Shown here one piece after another: positions 44,701 to 53,158 of a stretch of DNA of 64,000 bases (its first letter is position 1; each line of letters starts with the position of its first letter). Origin of the DNA: Clostridium bowmanii (GTDB lineage Bacteria; Bacillota; Clostridia; Clostridiales; Clostridiaceae). The notes below the pieces were generated by a model that was given only the letters and a program-made list of their open reading frames with translations, was not told where the DNA came from and made no database searches. The translations under genes were made by a program, and so were the position numbers. The stretch spans positions 121,783 through 185,782 of the forward strand of contig NZ_JAHLDL010000005.1 of the NCBI RefSeq assembly GCF_018861315.1, read 5' to 3'.

Positions 44701-45670
44701 CCCCATTGAGAGAATTAAAGTTTGTGGAAAGTGGACTTCTAGGACAAATCCTGAAGAGGCCAAGGAAGTTATTAATCTTGTTAAAACCATTCTTAAAAAT
44801 AGAAATGAAAATGAAACTATTGGGATAATTACATTTAATATTACTCAAAGGGATTTAATTGATGATTTATTAGAACTAGAGGCTGGGAAAGACCACGAAT
44901 TTGGGGAGCGGTATTTTGCAGAGAGTGATAGAGTGGAAAATAATGAGGATTTCAGTTTATTTGTAAAGAACATTGAAAATGTACAAGGAGATGAAAGAGA
45001 TATTATAATATTTTCTACTGCTTATGCAAAAAATGAAAATGGTAGAGTAACTGCTAGTTTTGGTTCTTTATCTCAAGACGGTGGAGAAAATAGATTAAAT
45101 GTTGCTATTAGTAGAGCTAAGAAAAAGATCTACCTTGTAACTTCCATAGAACCAGAGGATTTAAATGTTGATTCTTCAAAAAATAATGGACCTAAATTGT
45201 TTAAAAAATATCTTCAATATGTAAAGGCAGTTTCAGAAGGAAATAATGAAATAGCACGAGACATACTTTATAGTGTATGCGATTCTGGAGTTACTCGTTA
45301 TGAAGAGGATAATTTTGATTCGGATTTTGAAAACCAAGTTCACGATGCTATTGAAAAGGAAGGCTTAATTATTGATTCTCAAATAGGGGTATCTGGTTAC
45401 AAGATAGACCTAGCAGTATATGACAAGGAAAATTCTAAATATATTTTAGGTATCGAATGTGATGGAGCAGCCTACCACTCTTCAAAGTCTGCAAGAGAGA
45501 GGGATATTTTTAGGCGACGATATCTTGAAAGTAGAGGCTGGAATATTATTAGAATTTGGAGCAAAGATTGGTGGACAAATCCTGAAAAGGAAATTAAGAA
45601 AATTGTAAATGAAGTAAATAAATTTAAGTTGGGGGGAGCTAAGGCTATAAATACGGAGAATATTAAATAG
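41732..45670 (+). CDS. DUF4011-like superfamily 1 helicase with C-terminal Vsr/MTES_1575-like nuclease
   Basis: The start is ATG 41732 behind TAGGAGAT; an upstream in-frame ATG at 41684 lacks a site. The 1312-residue protein has an N-terminal DUF4011-like region (LVNVSARNRSLVLKKLY), a helicase core with Walker A GPPGTGKS at residues 369-376, Walker B FDEAS near 877-881, GDSKQLKPS, YHYRS and VAISRAKKK (UPF1-like SF1). The last 110 residues form an endonuclease-like fold (QIGVSGYKIDLAVYD, GIECDGAAYHSSKSARERD, RGWNIIRIWSKDWW). Helicase-nuclease proteins of this build occur in defence islands and probably attack foreign DNA or RNA. It stands alone. Confidence 0.88.
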   Translation: MKEILEKYSTRLVNVSARNRSLVLKKLYKKRAFDIMRLSEFDEKISEKLIEFLSCRSNKEIKILEDPYQWYNNESKKLKHEHKKTSAEEAKKIIASENSSDLKLKVLEDKFNNIYEEADEKLRQKQEVITTYSSTIKTLIKEIKSTEKETGRYELYIGYPFVEGYFKDKTYTKAPIFLFPIEVNKKGDKWYIKNRVDFPIILNKVFLIGYAKYNEEKIANIQTEYDDLSIFGDDLIKGVLEELKKVNVIISYDESETTRFKEIVKETVFNYRLGELVIRNNIVMGHFNIANSIYNDYKDMESEDLSNDLMYKLLKNEDTIEALADLEISDKNEKRDILEKDYYFISDLDYSQEIAVKRASECSALVIYGPPGTGKSQTIVNIISQYLSKGKKVLMVSQKKAALDVIYNRSARINSKMIMFNKDVDKKKFYAIIADRIESLEMKELNSDEIVAMSTIVDERLEKLNILGNVLTKKQDFGLSLQEMYSSKRIVMEVDDNLDKFFRGFRKSYPFEKLEYKELENICKSLLLDEKAHKFYRLKNIAGDNKYSLYIKDNIDIYDLEDSLHEIEDLSEHYEVKLNELKSNLEYLSYSKDLAIKNTSLNESARKINESENGNLLEKLTNGSKFRISYWLNLKKNRALEEGNLRKFKQIQSEIVKKLEVEVSSIKEITGKFEFLKAVLIADEFDKVIQNFDNNEETLESLCLILNVLNKYDEISSLKGIVNDIKENQITVLDYVYCKEDDFEKAEEILTKLPALAIQVQISRLQREYARELEGIENFETIRTEISDAMVKKRKSVPLYINRKWDNIALKNKFCNEKLWKEMHRQCTKKSRLLHIREFVSKFSDSIFELYPCWLLSPESVSEVLPLVEGLFDVIIFDEASQIFIESSIPTVYRGKKVVVAGDSKQLKPSSTFTSKYDGEEEEDEDLETAAAFEEESLLDLAKYSFVSTSLYYHYRSKYDELINFSNYAFYGGKLEVSPNIAKTNSEGVHPIERIKVCGKWTSRTNPEEAKEVINLVKTILKNRNENETIGIITFNITQRDLIDDLLELEAGKDHEFGERYFAESDRVENNEDFSLFVKNIENVQGDERDIIIFSTAYAKNENGRVTASFGSLSQDGGENRLNVAISRAKKKIYLVTSIEPEDLNVDSSKNNGPKLFKKYLQYVKAVSEGNNEIARDILYSVCDSGVTRYEEDNFDSDFENQVHDAIEKEGLIIDSQIGVSGYKIDLAVYDKENSKYILGIECDGAAYHSSKSARERDIFRRRYLESRGWNIIRIWSKDWWTNPEKEIKKIVNEVNKFKLGGAKAINTENIK

Positions 45671-45675
45671 TTTGG

Positions 45676-45722
45676 AAAAGAAATGAAACACTTCAATACA
45701 ATTGGAGCATTTCATTTCTTTT
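45676..45722 (+). terminator. Terminator of the helicase-nuclease gene
   Basis: A 13-bp perfect stem AAAAGAAATGAAA with complement TTTCATTTCTTTT and a 21-nt loop. Confidence 0.8.
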
Positions 45723-45800
45723 AATGCGTTTTTTAAAGGAAATATCATAATTATGTTGAATCGTGTTAGTGGAATGGTTATAAGAATAGGGGGCATAAGT

Positions 45801-46631
45801 ATGAATTTCAATAAAAAATACATAATTCTGGGGTTGGCAATTCTAGTATTATGCTGGACTTTAAATATTGCTTATTATCAAAATAAAGTTATTAAAGAGC
45901 CTTTATTTATAAATCATTATTATGATATACCAAAAGGTATGAATAGTTTTGATATATATTATATTAAAGATCTAAGTTCACAAAGAGAAATAACAAGTGT
46001 CATATTTCCTGAACTAGGAACGCAAAGCATGAATTTTACTGATACCGATGTTAATAGTGATAAGCGATATTACATGTTGAAAAACATAAGAATTGACATT
46101 TTAAATGGAAGTGATTCTGATATACCAGAGGAATATAAGAATAAGGTCATTACTAAAGCCATTATTGAATTTTCAGATGGGAAAACCATGAATGTAAATT
46201 TGGGTAAGATATATTTGTTTAGCGATGAGCTTCTGGCAAGAGCTTTTAAATTTTATAGCGCCTCATCATCCAGTGATAATACGGGCAGCTCTAATCTTAT
46301 AGCGGATAAAGATTTAAAAGTTACGGGAATAGATGGTAGGTTTAATGAAGAGGTAAAAGATATACTAGAAATTAAAGTTAATAATAAATTACTTTCTGAA
46401 GTTAAGTTTCCTTTATATTTAAAAAAAGGTGAAATACTTTATATAAACTATGGGTTCAATTTTAATGAAAATCTTATAAAGCAAAATAATGCTTATAGTT
46501 TTCCTTTGAATGTTCTAACAGAAGATTTATCCGGTAATTTAGGAAGTACTCCTTGTTTTTTTAATATGCACATGCAGTCGCCAAAGTATTTTGATATAGA
46601 TGCATTGAAAAATATTGGAGGTGAAGAGTAA
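45801..46631 (+). CDS. Membrane-anchored protein of unknown function
   Basis: The start is ATG 45801 behind ATAGGGGGCATAAGT; the longer in-frame reading from 45702 overlaps the terminator. The 276-residue product has an N-terminal membrane anchor (YIILGLAILVLCWTLNIAYY) and an extracellular part with strand-rich sequence and a Ser-rich linker (YSASSSSDNTGSSN). No motif or family recognised. It is followed 2 bp later by a multi-helix membrane protein, so the two form an operon and perhaps a complex. Confidence 0.75.
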   Translation: MNFNKKYIILGLAILVLCWTLNIAYYQNKVIKEPLFINHYYDIPKGMNSFDIYYIKDLSSQREITSVIFPELGTQSMNFTDTDVNSDKRYYMLKNIRIDILNGSDSDIPEEYKNKVITKAIIEFSDGKTMNVNLGKIYLFSDELLARAFKFYSASSSSDNTGSSNLIADKDLKVTGIDGRFNEEVKDILEIKVNNKLLSEVKFPLYLKKGEILYINYGFNFNENLIKQNNAYSFPLNVLTEDLSGNLGSTPCFFNMHMQSPKYFDIDALKNIGGEE

Positions 46632-46633
46632 AA

Positions 46634-47188
46634 ATGTATGCTAAAGGGTATAAACGATTATCTTGGGCTATGGTTTTTATTAGTTTTAATGTAAACATTA
46701 TAAATATACTGCCAGATTTCATAGGATATATTTTTATTTATTCTAGTTTGTGTATTTTATCATCACAGCATAAATTATATGAAAAAGGAAAAATACCTGT
46801 TGTGATATTAATATTACTTACATTAAATGACATATGGAATGACCCCAGTAGCAATGTTATAACAGGTGAGGTTTATAATGTGGGATTACTCACATTGATA
46901 ATTGCCTCCATAGCTATAATAATTAAAATTTATCTAATATGTATTTTATGCATGGGAGTATATGAGCTTTGTAAAGAACGAGGGTTAAATGAACTTATGG
47001 AGAGCTCAAGGGTTTCAATGAAATTTTACTTGATTATATCTTTAATATATTTGGCCTGTGCTCCATTCTCAATAAATCTATATTCAAATGTTAGAATTGT
47101 TTTTTTGATTATTGTAGGAATTATTCAAATGTGTGCAGGTATTTCTGTTGCTTTAGTGTTTAAAAAATGTAAGGGAGTTTTGATATAA
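46634..47188 (+). CDS. Multi-pass membrane protein of unknown function
   Basis: A 184-residue protein with about five hydrophobic segments (residues 10-28, 31-45, 54-66, 85-108, 128-148 and 156-175). The start immediately follows the preceding stop codon and has GGAGG inside the upstream gene, so the two are coupled. The N-terminal GYKRLSWAMVFISFNVNI and DFIGYIFIY suggest a family of small uncharacterised clostridial membrane proteins. No function can be assigned. Confidence 0.75.
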   Translation: MYAKGYKRLSWAMVFISFNVNIINILPDFIGYIFIYSSLCILSSQHKLYEKGKIPVVILILLTLNDIWNDPSSNVITGEVYNVGLLTLIIASIAIIIKIYLICILCMGVYELCKERGLNELMESSRVSMKFYLIISLIYLACAPFSINLYSNVRIVFLIIVGIIQMCAGISVALVFKKCKGVLI

Positions 47189-47200
47189 AAAGTATTTAAA

Positions 47201-47231
47201 AGAATTACTCACAAGATAAGTGAGTAATTCT
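47201..47231 (+). terminator. Terminator of the membrane-protein pair
   Basis: A 12-bp perfect stem AGAATTACTCAC with complement and a short AAGATAA loop, then TTTTATTAT. Confidence 0.85.
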
Positions 47232-47475
47232 TTTATTATAATAATACTAAAAAAGTTTTATGATTTCTCTAATACTATTATAAAATTAAAGTAAAACCAA
47301 GCATATAGAAGATATTAACATTATAATGGCTAAACAGGTTAAATTTAATAAAATAAGAAAGAATAGAAAGGTTGAACAACAGTTATAGATGTTATAGTAT
47401 ATGTATAACAACCATAACAGTAATGATCCTTTTTTTCAATAAGAAGGGGGAGTGGTAATGGTACTTTAAGTCGTA

Positions 47476-47682
47476 AAGTATAGAAAAAATATTTATTTTC
47501 TTTATGCAATATTTTTTCATGCTCTACTAGATAGTCCTTTGGGGATTTTGATGCATTTTGGAGTAAATACTGTATTTATTGAGGTTTATGTTATGATTAT
47601 GGCTTTTATATCTATAATAACAAGTTTTAAATTTAGAAATAAATTTAAAACTGAGGAAAAGTTACGATCATCTGAAAAATAA
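47476..47682 (+). pseudogene. YhfC-type intramembrane protease, C-terminal remnant
   Basis: The frame reads KYRKNIYFLYAIFFHALLDS, then a helix ending FIEVYVMIMAFISIITS and a charged tail. This matches the C-terminal end of the YhfC family of glutamic-type intramembrane proteases. All upstream helices are missing. It directly precedes a DUF3887 lipoprotein gene, the usual partner of yhfC in clostridia, so the operon has lost its membrane component. Confidence 0.65.
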
Positions 47683-47702
47683 ATAAATAATAAGGGGGAA
47701 AT

Positions 47703-48152
47703 ATGATGAAAGATTCATTTAAAAAATTATTTGTAATTTTATGTTCAGTGCTTGTTATGGCTTCAATACTTACTGGGTGCAACAAAAAATTAGCAGAAAA
47801 AGATGTAGAATATGCAGCACCATTAACTGAGAATATTCTTCAGGCAGTGGGAAAAGGTGATTATGCACAATTTTCTAAAGACTTTAGTGATGAGTTAAAA
47901 AAAGGTATTCCAGAGGAAAGTTTTAAAACACTTTGCACTTCTTTTAGTGATAAAATAGGAAAGTATGAGTCTAAGAAATTTACTGCAGCAGCTGAAACTA
48001 AAAAAGACGGAAAGATATTTAAAACTGTAATATACACTGCAAAATACTCTAAGGAAAAAAAAGATGTTCAGGTTACTGCTAGTTTTACAGAAAATGATGG
48101 CAAAATACTTGTAGAAGGCATATTTTTTAAATCTCCTAATCTTGTAAAATAA
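47703..48152 (+). CDS. DUF3887-type lipoprotein
   Basis: A 149-residue lipoprotein with signal sequence and lipobox (ASILTGC, Cys near residue 26). A DUF3887-like domain follows (ENILQAVGKGDYAQFSKDFS, KGIPEESFKTLCTSFSDKIG), a small NTF2-like fold found alone or fused in many Firmicute surface proteins. AAGGGGGAAAT precedes the start; either of two adjacent ATGs may serve. Its normal neighbour YhfC is only a remnant here. The GntR gene follows 20 bp later, so all may share a transcript. Confidence 0.8.
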   Translation: MMKDSFKKLFVILCSVLVMASILTGCNKKLAEKDVEYAAPLTENILQAVGKGDYAQFSKDFSDELKKGIPEESFKTLCTSFSDKIGKYESKKFTAAAETKKDGKIFKTVIYTAKYSKEKKDVQVTASFTENDGKILVEGIFFKSPNLVK

Positions 48153-48172
48153 ACTAAAGACAGGTGATATTA

Positions 48173-48553
48173 ATGATTATAAAAATAGATTTTGAAGGTG
48201 AAATACCAATATATGTTCAATTAAAAAAACAAATAATTCTTGGATTGGCAAAAGGTGAGCTTTCACGGGGTGAAAGCTTACCTTCAGTCCGTCAAATGGC
48301 AGAGGATATTGGTATTAACATGCATACCGTAAATAAAACATATAATGAATTAAAAGCGGAGGGTTTTATTTCAATAGATAGAAGAAAAGGTGCCGTAGTA
48401 AACAGTACAAGTACACTACTTACAGATGAATATCATGAACAACTGACGGAAGAGGTAGAGTTTATAATTGCAGAGGCCTATTGCAGAGGAATTACTGAAG
48501 AAGAATTTATAAAGATCACAAGAACTGCTTTTAAACAATATTCAAATAGATGA
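48173..48553 (+). CDS. GntR-family regulator, YhcF/YtrA type
   Basis: The start is ATG 48173 behind ACAGGTGAT; an in-frame GTG at 48164 is possible. The 126-residue protein has the GntR winged helix (IPIYVQLKKQIILGLAKGEL, LPSVRQMAEDIGINMHTVNK, TYNELKAEGFI) and only a short helical C-terminus, as in the YtrA subfamily. These usually repress adjacent membrane or ABC-transporter genes. The next gene, 11 bp downstream, is a DUF1648 membrane protein, the probable target and partner. Confidence 0.9.
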   Translation: MIIKIDFEGEIPIYVQLKKQIILGLAKGELSRGESLPSVRQMAEDIGINMHTVNKTYNELKAEGFISIDRRKGAVVNSTSTLLTDEYHEQLTEEVEFIIAEAYCRGITEEEFIKITRTAFKQYSNR

Positions 48554-48564
48554 GGTGAAACAAG

Positions 48565-49653
48565 ATGATTAATAATACTGTTAATTTTATTTTGAATTTC
48601 TGCATTTTTATTGTAATTTTTGCATTTCAAATTATTAAACCAAAAATCACAAGAAAAGAAATATATTTTGGAATAAGAGTACCAGAAAATGAGAGGGATA
48701 GTGCACTTTTAAAAAAAGTGTATAAGAACTATATCGTACTTAACACTGCTGTTTTTGCAATTTTAATAATAATAATGTATATTTTTCTTAACTATTATGC
48801 ATCTATTGAGTATACTGTATTAATTTTATTATATTTGTTATTTACACTAATAATTTATATCTTTAGTAATAAAAAAGTATTAATAATAAAAAAACAGATT
48901 GTTACAATCGACACTAGTTTTTCTAAAGATAAAGGTACAAAAACTTTAGTGTCTCCTTGGTGGTTTTTAGTTCCTGTATTAATTATCTCAATTACATTTT
49001 ATATAGGTTTTAAATATTATAAGTTATTACCTGAGATAGTACCAACTCATTGGGACTTTGCTGGTGAAATAAATGGAAATATGATGAAATCTTCAAAAAT
49101 TATCTATGCAATGCCAAAATTTCAGATAGTTATCTTTATTATTTCTTTTGTTTCATATAAGATAATTGGGTGGGGAAAACAACAGCTAAATACTTCAAAT
49201 CCAGAACAATCAAAACAGAAAAATAAAAGATTTAGATATATATGGTCTGGTTATATGGTTTTCGCTGCAACCATTATGAATTTATTGTTTCTTTATGCAA
49301 ACTTAATCATATTTCAAGTTGCACAATTTTCAACTAAATTAATGATAATTATGCTAATTATAATCATTGGGATTCTTGTGGGTGTTTCTATTGCCTTATC
49401 AATACTCACAGGACAAGGAGGAAGCAGACTGAAAATTAAAGATAATATGACAACTCATGGTAAGATGTTAGATCGAAATGATGATAAGTACTGGAGATTT
49501 GGAATTTTTTATATAAATAAGGAAGATCCAACAATTTTTATAGAAAAAAGATTTGGTGTTGGGTGGACAGTTAATTTAGGGAGAGCGGTAGGTATATTAT
49601 TAGGTAGTGGCGTTGTAATAGCAGTATTAATGCTACCATATATATTGAATTAA
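48565..49653 (+). CDS. DUF1648 / DUF5808 membrane protein
   Basis: A 362-residue protein with about eight membrane helices. The DUF1648 signature (VPTHWDFAGEINGNM) lies near residue 165, and a C-terminal DUF5808-like cytosolic segment (DKYWRFGIFYINKEDPTIFI, FGVGWTVNLG) follows. The family includes SdpI-like immunity and signalling proteins. GAGGTGAAAC precedes the start. It is translated just after the GntR gene, a common pairing. The function is unknown; envelope-stress or peptide-toxin resistance is an inference from SdpI. Confidence 0.82.
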   Translation: MINNTVNFILNFCIFIVIFAFQIIKPKITRKEIYFGIRVPENERDSALLKKVYKNYIVLNTAVFAILIIIMYIFLNYYASIEYTVLILLYLLFTLIIYIFSNKKVLIIKKQIVTIDTSFSKDKGTKTLVSPWWFLVPVLIISITFYIGFKYYKLLPEIVPTHWDFAGEINGNMMKSSKIIYAMPKFQIVIFIISFVSYKIIGWGKQQLNTSNPEQSKQKNKRFRYIWSGYMVFAATIMNLLFLYANLIIFQVAQFSTKLMIIMLIIIIGILVGVSIALSILTGQGGSRLKIKDNMTTHGKMLDRNDDKYWRFGIFYINKEDPTIFIEKRFGVGWTVNLGRAVGILLGSGVVIAVLMLPYILN

Positions 49654-49757
49654 TTAGGTGTAATAATATAATAATTCTTATAATATCAATAAAACAATCA
49701 GTTTTTGTGGTATGATGTAAGGTATGAAGATTTTTTATTTAAGAGGAGGAATTATTA

Positions 49758-51071
49758 ATGGATTCAATCCCAGACCCTGCGCCCAATAATATTATGGCGC
49801 AATTTATACTAATTGGTATTTTAATACTGGTCAATGCATTCTTTGCATCAGCAGAAATGGCAATAGTATCATTGAACAAAAATAAAATTAAGCAGCTTGC
49901 TGAGGAAGGTAATAGAAAAGCACAGATATTATCAAAACTTATTGAGGAGCCAACAAAATTTTTATCAACTATTCAAATTGTAATTACAGTTGTTGGATTT
50001 TTTGCTATTGCTTCTGCTGCTACGGATATATCTAATAGTTTTGCTGGAGTTTTAAATAGTTTAAACGTACCTTATAGTAAGCGAATAGCTTTAGCTTTAA
50101 TAATAATTGGATTAACTTATGGAATGCTTGTGTTTGGTGAATTGTTTCCAAAGCGCATAGCACAGCAAAAGTCAGAAGCTATTGCAATGTTTTCAGTAGT
50201 ACCTATTCTTTATATATCTAAATTAGTTGTCCCTTTTGCATGGTTACTTTCAGCATCTACTAATTTTTTAGTTAAGATTACTGGTCTTAGCAATAAAAAA
50301 ATAGAAGAAGAAATATCAAAGGAAGAAATAAAATCACTGATAGAAGTGGGACAAGAACGCGGTACTATAAATGAAACTGCAAAAAAGATGATAAATAATA
50401 TTATCGAATTTGATGATAAATCAGCTACAGAAGTTATGACTCCAAGAACCGAAGTGTTCTTGATTGATATAAATGATCCTGTTGTGCAATTTTTAGACGA
50501 GCTATTAGATGGAAAGTATTCTAGAGTGCCAGTATATGACGGTGATGTGGATAACATCATAGGAGTACTTCACATGAAAGATTTTATAATAGAGGCTCGT
50601 ACAAATGGTTTTGAAAATGTAAATATTAAGAATATATTACACTCTCCTTACTTTGTTTATGAAAGCAAAAATATAGATGAATTATTTAGAGAACTAAAGA
50701 AAACTAAAAATCATATGGCTGTACTTATAGATGAATACGGTGGATTTACAGGGGTAGTTACTACTAAAGATCTTATAGAAGAAGTTATGGGAAATATTGA
50801 GGATGAATATGATTATGACGAACCTGATATAAGAAAAGTTGATAACAACACTTATATAGTGGATGGACTACTTTCAATAGATGAATTAAATGATAATCTA
50901 GACTTGAATTTAGTGTCAGAAAATTACAATACAATAGGCGGATTTTTAGTTAGTCTGTTGGGGTGTATTCCAAAGAAAAATGAAAACAAAACTATTCAAT
51001 ATGGTGATGTAACATTTAAAATAGAGGAAGTTAAAGAAAGAAGAATAGGAAAGATTAAGATATGCATATAA
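49758..51071 (+). CDS. CNNM/CorC-type membrane protein (DUF21-CBS-HlyC)
   Basis: A 437-residue protein. DUF21/CNNM membrane domain at residues 10-200 (NAFFASAEMAIVSLNKNKIK, VFGELFPKRIAQQ). Two CBS domains at about 220-340 (ATEVMTPRTEVFLIDIND, SRVPVYDGDVDNIIGVLHM, LIDEYGGFTGVVTTKDLIEE). C-terminal CorC_HlyC domain to the end. Such proteins export magnesium or related divalent ions, with the CBS pair sensing nucleotides. AAGAGGAGG precedes ATG 49758. The protein is full length and the gene is monocistronic with a terminator. Confidence 0.92.
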   Translation: MDSIPDPAPNNIMAQFILIGILILVNAFFASAEMAIVSLNKNKIKQLAEEGNRKAQILSKLIEEPTKFLSTIQIVITVVGFFAIASAATDISNSFAGVLNSLNVPYSKRIALALIIIGLTYGMLVFGELFPKRIAQQKSEAIAMFSVVPILYISKLVVPFAWLLSASTNFLVKITGLSNKKIEEEISKEEIKSLIEVGQERGTINETAKKMINNIIEFDDKSATEVMTPRTEVFLIDINDPVVQFLDELLDGKYSRVPVYDGDVDNIIGVLHMKDFIIEARTNGFENVNIKNILHSPYFVYESKNIDELFRELKKTKNHMAVLIDEYGGFTGVVTTKDLIEEVMGNIEDEYDYDEPDIRKVDNNTYIVDGLLSIDELNDNLDLNLVSENYNTIGGFLVSLLGCIPKKNENKTIQYGDVTFKIEEVKERRIGKIKICI

Positions 51072-51074
51072 ATG

Positions 51075-51100
51075 ATGTTCTGCTTTTAAAAGCAGAGCAT
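51075..51100. terminator. Terminator between the CNNM gene and the aldo-keto reductase remnant
   Basis: Stem ATGTTCTGCTTTT with AAAAGCAGAGCAT (one mismatch) and then TTTTTATTT; it suits convergent use. Confidence 0.75.
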
Positions 51101-51122
51101 TTTTATTTATACATTGGTACAG

Positions 51123-51987
51123 TTATTGCTTATAAAACAAGTGTATTTGAAATTCATTGTAGTTTTTAAGTTCTCTTTTTAAAAGGTTTGGAGTATCGAG
51201 CTTATAAGGACAGTGATTTTTACAGTGCCCACATTCTATACAATTATTTATAAGCTCCATCTTTTCTTTAAAGCTATCCTCTAAGAAGCCTTCATAAGGA
51301 GCTCTTCTAAAAAGAAGAGATATTCTGGCACATGTAGGAATTTCAATTCCAGCAGGGCAAGGAAGACAATAGCCACAAGTACGACAGAAATCTCCAGAAA
51401 GCTCAGCACGATCCTTGCTAATAATGGACCACATAGACTTGTCTAGTGGTGGTGGATTTTTTTCAAGAGAAATAAATTGGTCTAACTCGGTCTCTCTTTG
51501 TATCCCCCATATAGGTACAACATTATCAAATTGTCTTAGAAATGAAAAGGCCGAGGCAGCATTAGTTATTAGACCACCAGAAAGTGCCTTCATTGCAATA
51601 AGGCCCACATTTTTTTTTTGCATTCCTCAATTAATCTTAAATCAATATCCGCAGATAGTGAACTTAAGGGAAATTGAACAGTGTCATATAGCCCTGAAGC
51701 GGCTGCATCCATTGCGTTTTTTATTTTGTGATTTGTAATTCCTATAAAACGAACAAGTCCTTTTTTCTTAGCTTCCCGAAGACCAGCATAGAGACCTTCT
51801 GGATCTTCGGGATCGGGAAGAATATCTGGGTTATGTAACTGAAGGATATCTACATAATCGGTTTTCAAATTTTTAAGACTTATTTGCAAATGTTCAAGTA
51901 GTGTTTTTCTATCCTTTGCATGGGCAGTGCCCCAAAACCGCTTCTTGTTACCGTTAAATTTGTTCTTCCTAATTGTATTTTATCCAT
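51123..51987 (-). pseudogene. Aldo-keto reductase with C-terminal 4Fe-4S domain, broken
   Basis: The start ATG 51987 behind GGAGG gives MDKIQLGRTNLTVTRSGFGA. About 60 residues, including the catalytic Asp and Tyr region, are then missing by a deletion near 51915, and reading continues in another frame (LKTDYVDILQLHNPDILPDP). A second frameshift in an A10 run (T10 at 51609-51618) moves to the last frame. That frame carries two ferredoxin-like cysteine sets (CRTCGYCLPCPAGI, CIECGHCKNHCPY). The intact family reduces small carbonyls with a C-terminal Fe-S domain. Two lesions make it non-functional. Confidence 0.85.
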
Positions 51988-52011
51988 TTGCACACCTCCA
52001 TATTTTTATAT

Positions 52012-52149
52012 CTACAGTTTTTCATAGGTAGTTCTGCGACATTTAGGGCATAAAGGTAAAAATTCAGAATCTAGCTCTAAATGAACGATTTCTCCACAAG
52101 TAGTACATTTGTAATCGCCTTTTCCAGGCTTTTGTCCTGTAGTATTCAA
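52012..52149 (-). CDS. Small zinc-ribbon protein
   Basis: A 45-residue protein read from TTG 52149 with AAGGAAGTGAT upstream. Four cysteines in two pairs, KCTTCGE and CPKCRRTTY, form a zinc ribbon or rubredoxin-like knuckle; the N-terminus is GQKPGKGDY. Such proteins often accompany Fe-S or redox genes in anaerobes. It lies just upstream of the broken aldo-keto reductase on the same strand. Confidence 0.7.
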   Translation of the reverse strand: MNTTGQKPGKGDYKCTTCGEIVHLELDSEFLPLCPKCRRTTYEKL

Positions 52150-52454
52150 TCTTATCACTTCCTTTTTATATATGTATTCAATATTATTTTGTAATTATAT
52201 TGTTAGAATTTAAGGGCATAAGTCAAACGTTATACTAAGAGTACAAAACTTTGATAATAATAGCAATTTTTTATAAGTAATTTAATTTGATTTATAGGCA
52301 AGTTGATGTTTAATGGGACAAACTTAAATACTAATAAAAGTTATGATTAAAATCTTTATAATTTGGCCATGTTTAAGAAGAGTTTAAAATTTCAAGGTAT
52401 AATATGTAAGACTAATTTATATAATATTAAGTCACAGGAATATAGGAGGAAAAA

Positions 52455-52658
52455 ATGTTCGGTACAAACCATAATAGTAGAAATAAGATATTTAAAACTG
52501 TATATGATCCCACTAATTCCATAACAGTACGTTGCAAAATGATTGAAAATGCGAAAACAGGAATAAATTATTTGATTAATATCAAGGATTATACTGGCGG
52601 GCTCACATTATTATTGGATAAGGATGGAAATGCTATGTTTTCACAAATGAAATTGTAA
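52455..52658 (+). CDS. DUF6440-like small protein
   Basis: A 67-residue soluble protein behind TAGGAGGA. The segment TGINYLINIKDYTGGLTLLL, followed by DKDGNAM, matches the DUF6440 family of tiny beta-sheet proteins found in clostridia and their phages. No function is known. It is a single gene with a preceding 295-bp intergenic region that carries no other signal. Confidence 0.75.
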   Translation: MFGTNHNSRNKIFKTVYDPTNSITVRCKMIENAKTGINYLINIKDYTGGLTLLLDKDGNAMFSQMKL

Positions 52659-52886
52659 TATTCTTATATTTTCATAGTCTATTTACTAATAGTTTTTTAT
52701 ATTTCTATTGTTAAATATATGTAAACATTAACATATAATTGCTTTTTATTCAATTATATGTGTTATTGTTCTAACATAGATAATAAACACTTGTAAATGT
52801 TTACTATCTATTATGAAAATACTATGGTATATAATAAACTTATTATGATATAATAAATAAAAATAGTAAAGAAGGGGGAGTGTAAG

Positions 52887-53132
52887 TTGAATTATGACTT
52901 AATAAATTTAATTCAGTTAATGTTTTTAGTGATATTAGTTGCTAGCATATTCTCTTATACTGTATACTCCTGTAAAAATCTTAGGCAGAAAACTGAAGGA
53001 AACATTACAAGAAATGTTTTAATTCGGTGGCTTGGATTTATAAAAAAGTTACTTCCTGAGGATTATATAACTTATGAAAAATATGGTATATGGATATATT
53101 TAGAGCGATTTAAAATTGAAATGATGTTTTAG
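52887..53132 (+). CDS. Small membrane protein upstream of the YidC-type insertase
   Basis: An 81-residue protein starting at TTG 52887 behind AAGGGGGAGTG. One membrane helix at residues 8-28 is followed by a basic cytosolic part (RNVLIRWLGFIKKLLPEDY). It lies 26 bp before the YidC-type gene and is probably co-transcribed. No family recognised; a role with the insertase is only suggested by position. Confidence 0.6.
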   Translation: MNYDLINLIQLMFLVILVASIFSYTVYSCKNLRQKTEGNITRNVLIRWLGFIKKLLPEDYITYEKYGIWIYLERFKIEMMF

Positions 53133-53158
53133 CCAAAATTATTCGAAGGAGGATAAAA

